A stretch of DNA of 64,000 bases from Dasysyrphus tricinctus (GCA_963921185.1 OY992534.1:3425299-3489298), one strand, 5' to 3'; shown: positions 40,357 to 53,162, counted from the first letter of the stretch. The notes: generated by a model from the sequence alone, not told the origin. Numbers and translations: made by a program.

Positions 40357-41787
40357 ATTTTAGTCTTTTAGAAAGGAAAATCAATGATTATTTTGATGGC
40401 AAATGATAACTCTTGTCTTAAATTCAGGAGCGAAGGAACAAAAAGTGACATTTTCACTCATGCATTTTTTTCAGAAATTGAGAAAAACAAAATTAAAGTA
40501 TACCTCCCCAATTTGTTTAATTTTTGTTTCCTTATGTGCGTAACTTAAGCAGATTGTACTTTCCTATTTATTAGTATTTTGATTTTTTTTTTATTCAAAA
40601 CCAAAATATCGCAAGTACAAATTTCACATAGTGCCGAAATATATAGATCTTAGCAAACAAACGTATAGGTCTTTTACTTTCGGAATCAATTGGAGGCCAA
40701 ACAAAACAGCTATAATTAACAAATTTCACCTTTTGAAACTCAATATGTTAAAAGTTAAAAATGTCACCTTTTTTCCCGAGTGTTTTTTCAAGTTGAATTT
40801 TCATTGATGCTTATTATTATTGTTAACTAAATTTCCTTGGCAATCGATAGAATTCGACATTATGGATCCGATTAAAAAAAGGTTCCAAAAGTGAAAATGT
40901 CCCCTTTTGTTCTTAATCTCTTCAATTATTATATCTAGTCAACACAAAAATTGGACCAATTTTCCACATAAAATGACAGAATATTTGAATGATCATTGGT
41001 AAGGTTGTTCAATCCTTGAAATGATAAATCTTTATGTGGAAGACTTGGCTTGAAATTTTTAGTTGGCAAGAAATAATAATTAACAAGAGAGACCACCGAT
41101 TTTACTTTCTAAATGCGTCAAATCAAGCATTACAATTTTCAATGATTTTCAATGATAACTGGCGCCAAATTAACGCTATGAAGAATTACAATTTTTCAAT
41201 CAATCAACTCCTTTTTTTACCATTCAATTTATTAATTCACTAAAATTATGATGAATTTTTAAATAAAAAAAAATAAAATTAATCCATTGAGAAACTGTGT
41301 TTTACCAAGAACACAAAATTATATTCAACCACACATATTGCATATTTTGGTAGGTCACGAAGGAAACCCTTATATGATAAGATTTAAACTCAAAGGATAA
41401 GTCCTTGAAAGTAATTTCGATGGAGCACGATAATGCCAAAAATGTTGAGGACAAATATCAAGGATTCTTCTTTTGTCCCCTAAAAAATACCGCTTAAAAT
41501 AATAAATAGCTTCTGCCATCTACTTAGCACTGTGAAGACTAAGAGGAGGCATGTAAGTAAGATTAATAGGTTCATTATAATCATCTCGAACTTTAAATTG
41601 AATTATTTTTAACTCTGACCGAACTTCCAACGTTATGTGCAGGTGACAAGGCAAGGCAAATCATTTTCTTATCTATCTTTTGCCAAAGCAGGATGCAAGT
41701 TCAATTTTTGTATCTAAAGTTGTTTTATCCAAGGTCATCCTTTCCATCCCATGATGGTAGGTAAGTCTTCTAATATGTATGTATGTA
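40357..41787. other. Non-coding tract without recognised features
   Basis: AT-rich, with no gene, RNA or clear repeat seen on either strand. Confidence 0.65.
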
Positions 41788-42269
41788 GAGGGTTTTTTTT
41801 AGAGGAATAGAACTTTTAAATGGAATAAAACAAAGATGATTTTTTTAAATTGACATGAAATTGACATGACACATTAATAACGCGGCGAATGTTGTCCTCC
41901 AAGTGGTCAATCGTTTCGGGTTTATCGGCGTAGACTAGCGACTCCACATATCCCCACAGAAAATAGTCAAGCGGCGTTAAATCGCACGATCTTGGAGACC
42001 AATCCACGGGTCCGTAATGTGAAACTACGCGATTACCAAATGTTTCCTTCGTTAAATCAAGTGTGGCACGAGCTGGCCCCTTATGAAAATTGGGATCAAC
42101 GGCAATCTTGTTTTGGGCCCATTCACCGAATCATGTTCAGGCATCAGTCTATTCATGTTAAAATGCCAAACCAAACTAAAAATAAATCACTTGCAAGCTG
42201 ACAAAATGGCCGCCAGTTAAAATAGTGTTGCCAACTTAAAGTTATATACCTCTAAAAAAAAACACCCTT
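41788..42269 (-). mobile_element. mariner-type transposon deletion derivative with transposase remnant
   Basis: The inverted ends are GAGGGTTTTTTTTAGAGGAA and (reverse-complemented right end) AAGGGTGTTTTTTTTAGAGG, flanked by TA on both sides, the Tc1/mariner target. On the minus strand, about 42130-41850, lies the end of the transposase: ATLDLTKETFGNRVVSHYGP then SPRSCDLTPLDYFLWGYVES and VYADKPETIDHLEDNIRR. The earlier DDE part is deleted and there is a frame break near 42080. It cannot make an active transposase. Confidence 0.82.
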
Positions 42270-43205
42270 TACTTGTAATGCTAAGTTGTAGCGACAAGTT
42301 TTGTTCAATTTTTTTGTACGGCGAACAAAATTGAAAGAGAATCATAGTTTGTGGCCATCAATGTTTTTGTTTTTTTGTTGGATTTATTTTTGTGTGATTT
42401 ATGTAGTAAAAATCATATATAAAATTTAATATAATATTAAAGACAAGAAGTTGAGCTGAATGCAACAAGGTGACATGGTAACATAGTTAAATTTATAATG
42501 AGACTCAAAGTCAGTCAGAAGCGAGTATCGCCTAGCACATAAAATGATCTATCGTTGTGTGAAACGTGACGGGATGGTGGGGTTAGACTGTCTCGCAGAA
42601 AATGTGGAAAACGCTGCAAGAAGAGGAGATGTAAAGGAATTGTATCAAATAACCAAGAAGTTGTCGGGAAAAAAGAAACACCACTCATCCTGTAATGGAT
42701 TTGGATGGCACACTTATGGTAACAGTGGAGGAGCAGCTACGCAGATGGAAGGATCTGCACTGCTAAATGAGGATTCCGCTGGGAAGAGTGCTGAAGTGGC
42801 CCAACTTAACGAAATGCGCAGGTCATATAGGAGTATTGACACCGAATCCCATTCAGTATCGGAAATAAAAACTTCCATGGAATACCAGCCGAATTCCTGA
42901 AAGATGACCCCCTCGCACCGGCCAACAACGAAATTTATCCCAGGAACTGGAAGGATGGTGTGATTGTTAAGTTGCCAAAGAAAGTCGACCTTAAAAAATT
43001 GCAACAATTCACGTAGAATTACAGTTTTGTCCGTTTTTCCAAAACTAATGGCAACCATCGAGTCAACCTTGAATTTAATATGTATATGGAGATCACTTCT
43101 TGGGAAATTCCCCCAAAAACTAGCCATTATAAGAGATCCCAACAACAACGCAAGATGTTTTGTTTACACAATGGCATCCAATGGCGACCGTTTGAGAGGC
43201 TTAAC

Positions 43206-43593
43206 CCCAGTTTCACAGTGGAAGTTTAAACTCCACTTTTGGTTTAAACTTTAGTTCAGCAGAATAATATAATAATAATAATTTTAACTATATGCCTGTA
43301 AGACCTAAGGTCTTTTAAATGCAACCTGAATTGCACGGCACTAGTTAGAAAGAGTAGGAGGATAGGAAAGATTTGGCACAGTGGATAGAGATCAAGGTGT
43401 TTATTATCTCATTAAATCTCACGGGTGGCGTCCAGTTAAGCTGGGAGAATATAGAAAAGAATGCTGCCTAGAATGGGGCTCGAACCCACACCTCTAAGTT
43501 AGCAGTCAAGCAATACATCCACTGCACCATTGCCACCCGCTAGAACAATTTATTGAATTCAGTTCAAGGTTTAAACGAGACTGTGAAACAGGG
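43206..43593. mobile_element. TIR element inside the RTE LINE, carrying a SINE
   Basis: Left end CCCAGTTTCACAGTGGAAG then TTTAAAC; the right end reverse-complemented is CCCTGTTTCACAGTCTCG then TTTAAAC. A GGTTTAAAC/TTCAG pair is repeated inverted further in. The middle is occupied by the SINE at 43264-43540. Target duplication is unclear. Confidence 0.55.
43264..43540 (-). mobile_element. tRNA-derived SINE, 277 bp
   Basis: On the minus strand the head GGGTGGCAATGGTGCAGTGG has an A-box and GGTTCGAGCCCC at 43476-43487 is a B-box, the internal RNA polymerase III promoter. The body follows, ending in an (AAT)n tail at 43264-43281. The tRNA-like head lacks a full cloverleaf, so it is not called a tRNA gene. 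A truncated copy is at 35757-35875. Confidence 0.8.
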
Positions 43594-44528
43594 CATTAGA
43601 CATTTAGACTATGCCGATGATATTTTATCTTCTGGAAAATAAAATCAGCGGGTTGAACGGGATGTGTCAAACACGGAAGGTGAAAGGAGAGTCGAGCGGC
43701 CTAAAGACAAAAAAGACGCTCCACACATCACCATATTTTTCTACAGGAAACGTCAGTTGAAATCAACCAATTTAACTATGTTGAAAGCATTTTTTCAACA
43801 AATGCTGGTACTGATCTGGACGTAGAAAGTAGAATTGATAAAGCTCGCGCAGCCTTCGGTACTCTTTTTCAAACTAAAAAATCCAGTCAAATCTCCTAAC
43901 GCACTTATGTAGTTGAGATTCGTTGAATCCAAAGTCAAATCCGTGCAGTTTTATACTTGCGAAACCTGGAAAGTCACGACTACCATTTCGAGGAAATTGA
44001 AGGCTTTTGTGAATCGCTGTATACGCCACATTCTAAAGATTCGAATTGTGGCGCAGGAGAAGTCAAGAGCGTTTGTACTTCAACATAAGAAAGCGCAACT
44101 GGCAATGGATTGGTCACACGAATGAAATTGCAATTCAATGGAATCCCCAGGTTGACTGGCAGGTTGGAAGACCAAGAACAACATGAAAATCAACAGTCCT
44201 AGCAGAAGCAGACTCCCAGAGAAAAACGTGTACGGCTAGCTTTTGACTTACAAAGCCAGCATTTTTATTCAATAATTTCACATTTTGCTTAGTTATGAAA
44301 ATACTGCCTAAATAGTTTTATAGGTAAATACGTACAACCATGCCATGCACTTTATTTCTACGTCATTATTGGAAGTAAACCAATATTGGATATGGGTTTT
44401 GCTGAACAAAGTTAAAAAGTTGTCATTTTCGAAAAACACACGATAGAAGCATACCTTCCCAATAAAATTAAAAAAATCGCTTTTCATAAAAAAATTCATC
44501 GCCATAGAAACCCATTTAAATCATAATC

Positions 44529-44988
44529 TAAAGCTAGAACTATACTGCTCGGAGGGGCACTAAAGTGGTCGGAAGAAAACAAGCGAATACACGGAAAGCA
44601 TATGGCGCGGCAACGAGAGAGCAAAATGAGAGAGCAAAATGAGAGAGCAAGAAATTTCCCCTCCATGAAAAATCTTGCAAATTTCTGCTACACAAATTTC
44701 TGTGTGCAGGAAGTAAACAACTGTCAAATCCACGTCTGTGTGTATTTTCGTTTGTGTGTGTCTTAAGATTTGTCTGTAGTGTTTGATAGTGTGTGTCACG
44801 TTTGACGTTTTGTACACAAATGATACAAAATTGGTTTAACGCGTTTGTTAACTTTGTAGCAAGTTTCCCCTCTATGAAAGAATTTTCCCCTACTTTCAAT
44901 AATTTGACAGTTTTTGAACTCGTCCTACAAAAGTAACCAAACAAGCATATTAGCTTCAGTGCCTTCCGACTATTATAGTTCTACCTTA
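44529..44988. mobile_element. 460-bp TIR element (TAGAACTATA ends)
   Basis: Left end TAAAGCTAGAACTATACTG with CTCGGAGGGGCACT, right end reverse-complemented TAAGGTAGAACTATAATAG with TCGGAAGGCACT. Inside are a short AGAGAGCAAAATG tandem repeat (44618-44650) and GT-rich DNA. No transposase was recognised. Confidence 0.65.
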
Positions 44989-45965
44989 ACGCTTTTGCTT
45001 TCTTTATTCAAAATCATTTAAGAAAATTCAACTTTTAGATTTACCTCCAGCAAAAAAAAAGTCCATTTCCAAAGCCAAATATATTTTCTTCGTTGAGTGA
45101 ATATTTTTTTATTATTTATGTTAGTGCTATAGGGCTTCTCTTTAGCACTTCATGTAACAATCTATCTACCTCTACTCTTTATATGTGTCACCTTTGGTGG
45201 CCTGTACTTTTTTTATCTTTTGTCTACTTGCATTTATTTATTTTTTGTCTTTCAAGGACCATCCATCATTCATTTGCAATATGCACAAAATCAAACCACA
45301 TAATATTTAAATACAAACAAAAAAATAAACAAGGTAAAACTATTTCTAAATATAAAGAGGAGGACGACTATGGATGTAATATTTAAGTGGAAGGACAGGA
45401 AAAGTTCGGCGGTTTAAGGACTCAGAAAGCAAGGATTCCAAACTTTATTTTGCCGTTAACTCTTACATCAACTATTCATTTCATATACATAAGGTTGATA
45501 TGTCTAACAATTTTAAAAGAGGTGTGTAACAACAAACTATAAAACGTGCCTCGAGTTGAATTGAACAAAAAGAAAACTAGAATACATATTGCGTTACTTT
45601 TATTTTTATTTTTTTTTTGCTAATACTTAACTTGATTTTAATTGAGAACTGGAAGTGAAAACTTATGGAAGGATTTCTTAAGAGAAGAAGCTGATGATTT
45701 TAAATTTATTCCCTTCAGGCTTAGAAAAAACATACCTATTCAACTAGTTATTTGTTCAAATGTCAAACGTAGAACTCTGCTTCAAACCTTGAATAGGCGT
45801 TTTTTGTGGCCACAACAATTGTTGTTGATGTGCAAAAAAAAAATGTTGAAATGTCATTGTTAAGAATGCAACACTTTGTACCAATTTATCTAGGAACGAT
45901 TAATGTTGAAGATATTGTTGATGTGTCATACGACAAGGTTGAAAATAAAAATCGAAATGCATTAA

Positions 45966-46692
45966 GAGTGTTCCGGACTGAAATGGTGATTTCATGAATA
46001 AGATTGCGAAGCGTGCACTTGTCCGATCAAAGTGATTAAGGTGTCTATGGACAGATAAACTTATTCTCTATGCCATCATTGGAAAAAAAATTTAATTTTG
46101 TGCTCTAGATTTTGGTAAAAGCCTTTAAGAAATCGAGAAAATGGCTAAAATGGCTGTTTTTCAAAGCAAATGTAGCCAACACTATAGCATTTTTTGCAAA
46201 AAAATGTTTAATAACATAAAATTCCATATTTTTATTATGCCACTATTGGAGAACATTTTTAATTTTGTACCTAATAAAAATTTTAATAATGCAAAATAAA
46301 AATGCTTGTGAATTTTGAAAAAACCCATTTTTGACAGTCAATTTTTTATACCTAACGGTATTTTTTTGACAATTTTTTTTGCAGTGGATATAAATTCAAT
46401 ATATTTTTCATGATTTTCATTAATTATGTTATCATATTTGTATCATTTGATATTGAAATTTTTAATTATTAAAATGCACTTTTAGGCAGAAAATTTATGT
46501 AAATTTAGAAGTTAAAATCAGTTACTTTTAGAAAAAATTGTTTTTAATACAATAATACGCCTACTAGTGACCAATTAGTAAAAATGCAAAGTTTTATAAA
46601 ACAAAGTATCTGATGAAAGTGAAAAAAAATGGTCTTATATATGCAAAAAAAAAAGTTAGCAAATGACTGGTTTTGTTCAGTTCGGAACACTC
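45966..46692. mobile_element. TTAA-flanked TIR element, 727 bp (piggyBac-like target)
   Basis: TTAA occurs exactly at both borders (45962-45965 and 46693-46696) and the ends GAGTGTTCCGGACTGAA and (reverse-complemented) GAGTGTTCCGAACTGAA differ at one position. TTAA duplication is the mark of piggyBac-type transposition. The interior is AT-rich without a transposase, so it would be non-autonomous. Confidence 0.75.
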
Positions 46693-46899
46693 TTAAGGAT
46701 GAATAATCAAGAAATAAAATACACGACTGGGTCGCACGTACCTGCTCTTATGTTCAAGAAACTGCGGATTTAAGAAAATTGTATATAAAAAAATTGAAAT
46801 TATGAGAGAAAAATGTATAGAGAAGCATGAAATACGACATTTAAATTGGCTAAACCAGCTCTTTTGACAGTTTGAAGTGAAAAAAAAGGATACCATCTT

Positions 46900-48170
46900 A
46901 TTTCCCCATTGAATATGATTGTATGGGAAAAAATATTTAAAATGGTTGGAGCGGTTTTTTAAAAAATTAATTTTTTATATATAAAATTCTTAAAACATTT
47001 TTAAGAACAAACTTTGGTATGCAAATCTAAAGTATATATTTATATGTATATAAAGACAAAATTTGAAAAAAAATTGTGGACCCGTTTTTGAGATACCGAA
47101 TTTTCAAAAAAAAAAAATTGAAACTTTTTTTAAACATCCAAAAAAAAAAATTTTGAAAATTTTGATATGCAATATTATTTAATTTTATCTGAAATTTGTA
47201 TGTAAAAAAAATAATCTAAATCCGTTAAGCCGATAACGAGAAAATTCAAAATACGTTGTATGACAGGTACTGTTAATAGTTGCTAAGTGTAAAATTTTAC
47301 AATTTTTGGTAGTAGATCGTACTAATTTTAATATATAGAAAAAGTTTAATCAAAGTCGTAGGAGTCGTTTTTGAGAAAAAAAAAATATTTTCCTTTGCGG
47401 TTTTTTCACTTTTGTATGGCAGGTCCGTTATTTTTTCATAAATTTAAAATTTTTTCTAAAAATATTTTAGAAAGTACTAAAAAACTCATAAGTATCGAGT
47501 TTCAAAAAAATCGATCATGTCGTTTTCAAAATATTTGATTTTACAAAAAATTTTTGAAAAATTATTTTTTCATAAATTTAAAATTTTTTCTAAAAATATT
47601 TTAGAAAGTACTAAAAAACTCATAAGTATCGAGTTTCAAAAAATTCGATCATGTCATTTTCAAAATATTTGATTTTCCAACAAAATTTTTTGAAACATTT
47701 GAAATTTTGGTACACAAAACTGTTTATATTTATTGGAAACTTCTGTATAAAAAAAAATAATTGAAATCGGTAGTACTGTTTTGAAGAAAATCAAAAATTA
47801 AAAAAATGTTCTTTGGGAGTAACCATTTTTGAAAAATAATTTTTCACCCAAAGGAAGCCTTTACTACAATAAATTTAATGAATTTTTAAGAAAAGTTGTC
47901 GAGCCGTTTTTGAGAAAAAGCGATTATGTAAAATTTATAAAAAAAAATTGTATGGCAGGTACCGTTATTTTTGGTTCTAAGAAAAAAAGGAAAAAAACGT
48001 GTCGGCAGAATCACCAAAAACCACTATGTACCACTTGAAGAAAATCGATCAAGCCGTTTAGGCTGTAGTCGAACAGAAAGACAGACAGACAGGCAGACAG
48101 ACAGAATTGTGCCACCCACTTTTTTCGTGTCCTCGATCATCGTAATATCATGTTTGATTGTTACCTAAAT
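46900..48170. repeat. Dispersed-repeat region with 134-bp tandem duplication and (CAGA)n
   Basis: The region repeats phrases like GAGCCGTTTTTGAGAAAA and TTGTATGGCAGGTACCGTTA several times. Two 134-bp units are in tandem at about 47428-47695 (CATAAATTTAAAATTTTTTC). It ends with TCGATCAAGCCGTTTAGGCT and a CAGA microsatellite at 48079-48105. This looks like the 3' region of an old interspersed repeat. No protein was recognised. Confidence 0.55.
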
Positions 48171-48180
48171 TTTTTTTTTT

Positions 48181-50597
48181 TTTTGCACGAATCCAAAACT
48201 TGCCTTATAGTACCTATAATCGCAAGTTAAAATAGTGATTGCATTAAATGTAAATATCGAAAAAAATACATATAATTTGAAAATTAAATTTCTATTAACT
48301 TTAACTATGAGTACAAATTGTATTTTAACAAAAATAAACCCATAGGACTAAGTAAACGTTTTTATAAGGGACAATTACGTTCAAGGATTTTTATTATTTA
48401 ATATGTTTGTTTCGAGCATAAGCATGCTCAAAACGTAAAATGCTTCCAAATTCAACCGTGAGTTTCTGGGAAAATGGTCACGCTGGCCACTTTTCAATTT
48501 GTTATAACTCGTAAGCTAAGCCGAATTTGAAAATTTGCTAATTTTAGACTCAAAATTAAGTTTCCTGTCAAAATGGAAGATTCAAAAAAATGTATTAAAA
48601 AAAATTATGGGAAAAGTTAACAACCTAAAAAAATCAAAATTTTCTAAATTTTTCATATCCACTTTTATCAAAAATTAAGATTTTGATGCAGATTTGTTAA
48701 GATGGACATATTGAATAGTTTTTAAAGAAAAATTGACAGCCTTATTCCTCTAAACCCCTTGATCTTATCCATCATAAGCTATTGATTATGTTATATAAGA
48801 AGGAACTAAAACGTTCACGGGTTTTTACTGTAAACAATTCAATTTTAAATGGATCATTAAATATTGGAAAATATTGGAGTGCTTTTATATTAGAGGGTGC
48901 AATTGTGAGAGGAGGAATGGTGGGAAAACTGGCCAATCATTTGGAGTAAAACTCTTCATATCCAAATTTAATTGTTAAATATATTTTAAATGGAACTTCC
49001 AATATTTGTTTGCTCTCAATCATAAGATATAGATTTAAAAATCTTTGATTAGACAAAATAAAATCTTTTCAAACATCTACCATTTAGCCTTAATTAGTTT
49101 TTTTTCCATTTGCACAAAATGAAAATTTGGGATAAGGATATGACGAGTTTTGGTTCTCAACTTATATTATATTTATTTAAAATGTGGGTAAATCCTTAAT
49201 TTTGTTTTCCAGCTGTTCTTAAATGCTTCACGACCTACAGACTGAATGGCTTTGCCGATTAATATAAGACTTGATACAGGTGCAAGGAATGTTTAATTTG
49301 TCATGTAGTACCAACAAATAGGCTTTTTCATATTTTAAGCGTTTATTTGCTCCGAACAACAATGTTCCTTTAATTTAGTAAAAATATTAGAAATCTTTGA
49401 ATTTTCGATTTTTGTTTTATTGGTTTTCGTTATTTTCTTTTTTTTAAACCTTCCATTTTGATACGAAATTCAATTTTGAACAAAAAAATTTAAGTGTAAA
49501 ATTTTCAAATCTTCTTTTGTAAACACTTTTGTTTGTACTTATGGGCTTAAGGTGTTTGTCTGTTTGAGAATAATTTCATTAGAAAAATCTTGAGAGGTTC
49601 TCTCGCGTAGCTGTCTACCACTTTGTTAGCTATTCTCATAACTGTGTTCACATGTAATTTTCGATCTCGAGAGCTGCTTGCAGAATTATGACTTTTAATA
49701 GAATAACACCCGTAAGCCATTCCTTTTTCTACTTTTCTGAGGCACTTTTTCTGAGAAATAAAGTGATGATTGCTTTAAGACTTGACTCACGACTGTGAAT
49801 TTTTGCATTCAGCATACAAAAGTATTTACTATCAAATCTTCAAGTTGGTTTTTACAAACTTGAATAATTTGCAGTAAATACTGGAAATAAAACGTACTTA
49901 CTAGTTTTTATGCATACCATTAAAAGTGTTTACTGACTAAATTAATCGGAAACTAGTAAATACTTTTACCTCCAGTAAATACTTCTTGTTCGGTATTTAC
50001 TTCGGTTCTATGCATATGCCAATTAGTAAATACAATCAAAATCTAAGCACTTACTACCCTTTATGCATATGGCCCAATATTTTGAAAATTAGAGAATAAA
50101 AAGCAAAAAACCGTTTCCAATTATATTTTTTTATGTAATTCTTAAATTGTATTGTGATTATTTTATTTACTTGACATGTCATGTACATACATAATATGCA
50201 ATTGTTATTATTCTGTGGTCAGGCATTCCACCTTTTGATTTTAAGGTTTATTTAAACAAATAAATTATTTCTTAATAAAGAAATTAAAATCCGTGTGCGT
50301 CTCAAAAAAATGGTGTTTCCGTTTTAGTAAAATTAAGATACATGTCCGGTTCTTTCAGAAGAAAATTTCAAATAAAAAATTCAAAATTTTGGTTCAAACT
50401 TCGAAGGTCCTTTTGACTTATGTCAGCGTATCATGCAAAAAAAATCAAACCCAGACTAAAGAAGAATCCTGCTGCGAATAAACTTTTAATGTTTGTTCGA
50501 GTATTGAACTAAATTGAAAAGAATTTTGGTTTCGTCATTGGCCACCTTCCGGCAGCTATCGGATAAGTTATCTATCTAATACTACATTTTCACTTAA
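48181..50597. other. Non-coding tract; weak repeat near 49800-50080
   Basis: No gene seen. Between 49800 and 50080 the words AGTAAATACT and TTTATGCATA recur in both orientations, suggesting an old small repeat whose ends I could not define. Confidence 0.5.
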
Positions 50598-50751
50598 TAC
50601 TACGTTTTCACCGAACACTAAACCGAGATTTAATAAGATTTACCTCAAATCTTCTTCAAACCTCGAAGAAGGGTATTGTAGAAGGTTATTTTACAAATAA
50701 CTTTTACAAATCGATCTAACCCATTTTTATATGGCGCTGAAGTATTCATTA

Positions 50752-50943
50752 GGGGGGTTTACATGGAACAATATGGTTGGACAACATTGCTTAATGAAAT
50801 CGGAACAGTTTTCAAAATATTTTGAAAACCATACAACAAAGTTGGACAACATGGTTGGTTTTGCGTTTAAATGATCAAAGATCGATGATTGTCAAGCAAT
50901 GTTGGACAACATGTTAACATGAGATGTTCCATGTAAGCCGCCG
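50752..50943. mobile_element. Small TIR element (TTACATGGAACA ends) nested in family A
   Basis: GGGGGGTTTACATGGAACA on the left pairs with TGTTCCATGTAAGCCGCC on the right. The word GTTGGACAACAT occurs repeatedly inside. About 190 bp, no coding capacity. Confidence 0.6.
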
Positions 50944-51388
50944 TATTTGCATTTTTAAGGCCTGGTCAAACAGAGCGCCGCCGTTCGGCGGTCTTTGTCG
51001 GCATTTACACCACCCGATTTTTGCACAAACGATTTTTTGTTCATTCGTGAAGGGAGTAGAAAGTGAGGGGTAAGTAGGCATTTACACCACCCGATTTTTC
51101 CACACACGATCTTTTGTTCATTGGTGAAGGGAGTAGAAAGTGAGGGGTAAGGACCAAATCATCCGTTCCTGGCAAACGCACACGATTTTTCCAGTATTTT
51201 TGCGTTCTTTTTCATACTTTTCCCAGATTCTTGTGTGCTCAGTGTTGACCAGCGTTGTCAATAATCGGAAGATTTTCCGAAGTAGACCCAAAAAACAAAA
51301 TACAATAGGTAGATTTAAATTTTTTGCTTGAAAATACATAATAAAACCATACCTACGATTTGCGACTGCGAATAAATTTCTTTAAAGG

Positions 51389-51452
51389 CTCTCCCAAACC
51401 AACGCGAAATTATAGCGCATCATTTGCGAAATCATGCGTTGGTTTGGGAGAG
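51389..51452. repeat. Hairpin-forming mini-element
   Basis: Perfect 17-bp arms CTCTCCCAAACCAACGC and GCGTTGGTTTGGGAGAG enclose a 30-bp loop. It may be the remains of a minimal TIR element. Confidence 0.7.
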
Positions 51453-51929
51453 TCTTAGTTCAAGTTTTCATTTTTCGACAAAGTGAATAAACGATGCTAT
51501 CTGCAATTTTAAAAAGAAAACATGGCCTTCAATTTGTTTAAATTGTAAAATTTTGCATTTGATATTTTCTAACAACTATTTTCTGAGAACTATCAAACAT
51601 TAACTAAGTCCACAACATACCACGCATTTCACAAAGCAGAGAATGAAAATTCACGTCATTCGACGACTAAACAAATTACTCATGTGAAAGAAAAATGTCA
51701 GAATTCACGACCAATCGCAATTTTCAGTTTGCTATTCACAGCTCGTATGCAACGCATAAAAGGGTGGGTTTCAGAAAGAATAAGAATGACTGCATTTCAA
51801 ACATAGAATTGAAAAATTATGGTTTTAATTTTGTTGAATGATAATTTTTTTTGGAAAACCAAAAAGTATTTGATTGGCAGTAGACTTGTTTAACGAAAAA
51901 AACATGCAACAGGCAACGCTGGTCTTAAT

Positions 51930-51985
51930 AGGCGTTTTCCTTTGGAGGTGGCGAAGTACTTGCAAGTACTTTGCTAGATCGTTTC
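51930..51985. mobile_element. Fragment of TIR family D
   Basis: AGGCGTTTTCCTTTGGAGG and TGGCGAAGTACTTGCAAGTAC are the terminal sequence shared with the copies at 56539, 56812 and 61538. Only one terminus is present here. Confidence 0.7.
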
Positions 51986-53162
51986 ATATCGTTCCATGTT
52001 AACATTTCACCCGATTTTAGTAAAAATCGTACTAGAAAAATCGGGTGATGTAAATACCGACTAACCATTTCAGCCGATTTTGGGAAATATCGGGTCAAGT
52101 ATATGCCGACTTTGTAAAAATTTACAAACTAAAAATTTTACCGCCGCAATCTTTCTTACCCAGTAAAGTATTGAGCTTGCACTGGCGTTACCAGACGTTC
52201 CGGTTTACACGGGACGTCCCGGATTTCAAGCATAAATTCAAGTGTTTTTTCCTGGGTTATGACCTCAATTCACAAAAAAATACCAAAAGGTATCTTTTAT
52301 TAGTTTGCAAACAATTGCTGTGTTAAAATTTTAGTCAAACTTACCAAAATTAACGTAGAATGTAACGGGAATGGGGAATAAAAACGTAAACAATACCAAA
52401 TTTGTTATTTTAGTTTTTGTGGACTGTTGAATTTTATGCAGTTAAAAGTTCTTATTTTCTTTAGTCCAAATGAGATTTTGACAACCTGACAGCTGCTCTC
52501 ATTATCATTTATATTGGCAAAATAATATTGTAATAAAAACATTTGCCAATTTGTTTCTGGATTCCGAAAGAATGTTAGTTCTATTTTTTGTCAGCTAAGT
52601 ATACGACTTCAGGTGTTTGATTAAAAATTGATAAGAGCATTGAATAGTGAATTCTTAAAAACTTGTACTTTATAACGTCAACGTGAGATTTTGAAACAAA
52701 TAGGTTTAAAAAATTTTTTGTTGTTTGTCAAAAGTTATAGTTTGGAAATTATTTAAAAATAAAAATATTAACAAAAACCAACTTGTTCAAGAAAAAAATT
52801 AGGGAATGGATTTTCAACATTAAAAATATGAGGAGAATAGATCCCCTCCCATACGATTTTCATCTTGTCTCGGTTAAATTTATTTTCTCGGGCAAAATTT
52901 GTCAATCACGGGATTTTTCTTAATTGTGGCCATATGTCCCGTCAAGCTTCGAGAACAATCCGGCAACCATAGCTTGCACACACGGGATGATTTCTGTCGA
53001 CAGAAAACAGCTTAGCATTAAATTTTCTAGAAAACTAATACACCCACAACTTTCTACACACTTTAAATCTTACGGTGCGGTGGAAACACCAAATAGATTT
53101 ATTTAATCCGAACTGAGATAAACCTCTGGTGGAAACATAGCATAGCATGTTCGTTGAGCCCT

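Larger units (their letters stand above)
42424..44240 (+). pseudogene. Decayed RTE-clade LINE fragment, interrupted
   Basis: Plus-strand reading gives a region before the RT (LAENVENAARRGDVKELYQI, TKKLSGKKKHHSS), an RT remnant with LDYADDIL near 43611, and the RTE-type C-terminal part VESRIDKARAAFGTLFQTK with the following ETW-like CETWKV and CIRHILKIR segments. Stops and frameshifts are frequent. It is split at about 43206-43593 by a TIR element that contains a SINE. The motif order is that of RTE/BovB-type LINEs. Confidence 0.7.
50997..52061. mobile_element. TIR element (GTCGGYATTTACA ends), about 1.07 kb, with 77-bp tandem repeat
   Basis: GTCGGCATTTACACCACC on the left pairs with GGTGATGTAAATACCGAC on the right. 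Two 77-bp units starting GCATTTACACCACCCGA lie in tandem at 51001-51154. A 64-bp hairpin (CTCTCCCAAACCAACGC at 51389-51405 and its complement at 51436-51452) and a fragment of TIR family D (51930-51985) are nested inside. Confidence 0.6.
50598..53142. mobile_element. Second copy of TIR family A, expanded by nested insertions
   Basis: The left 155 bp (GAGATTTAATAAGATTTACC, CTCAAATCTTCTTC, AAATCGATCTAACCCATTT) and the right 75 bp (GGTGCGGTGGAAACACCAA, CTCTGGTGGAAACATAGCA) match the copy at 24427-24822. About 2.2 kb of other elements separates the halves. The left terminus is less conserved (TACTACGTTTTCACC). Confidence 0.65.

Noticed and set aside
44540..44944. 134- and 85-codon minus-strand frames
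   Set aside because: They lie inside a TIR element and show no recognisable protein features.
48079..48105. Short direct repeats resembling a CRISPR array
   Set aside because: It is a plain CAGA microsatellite in a eukaryotic genome.
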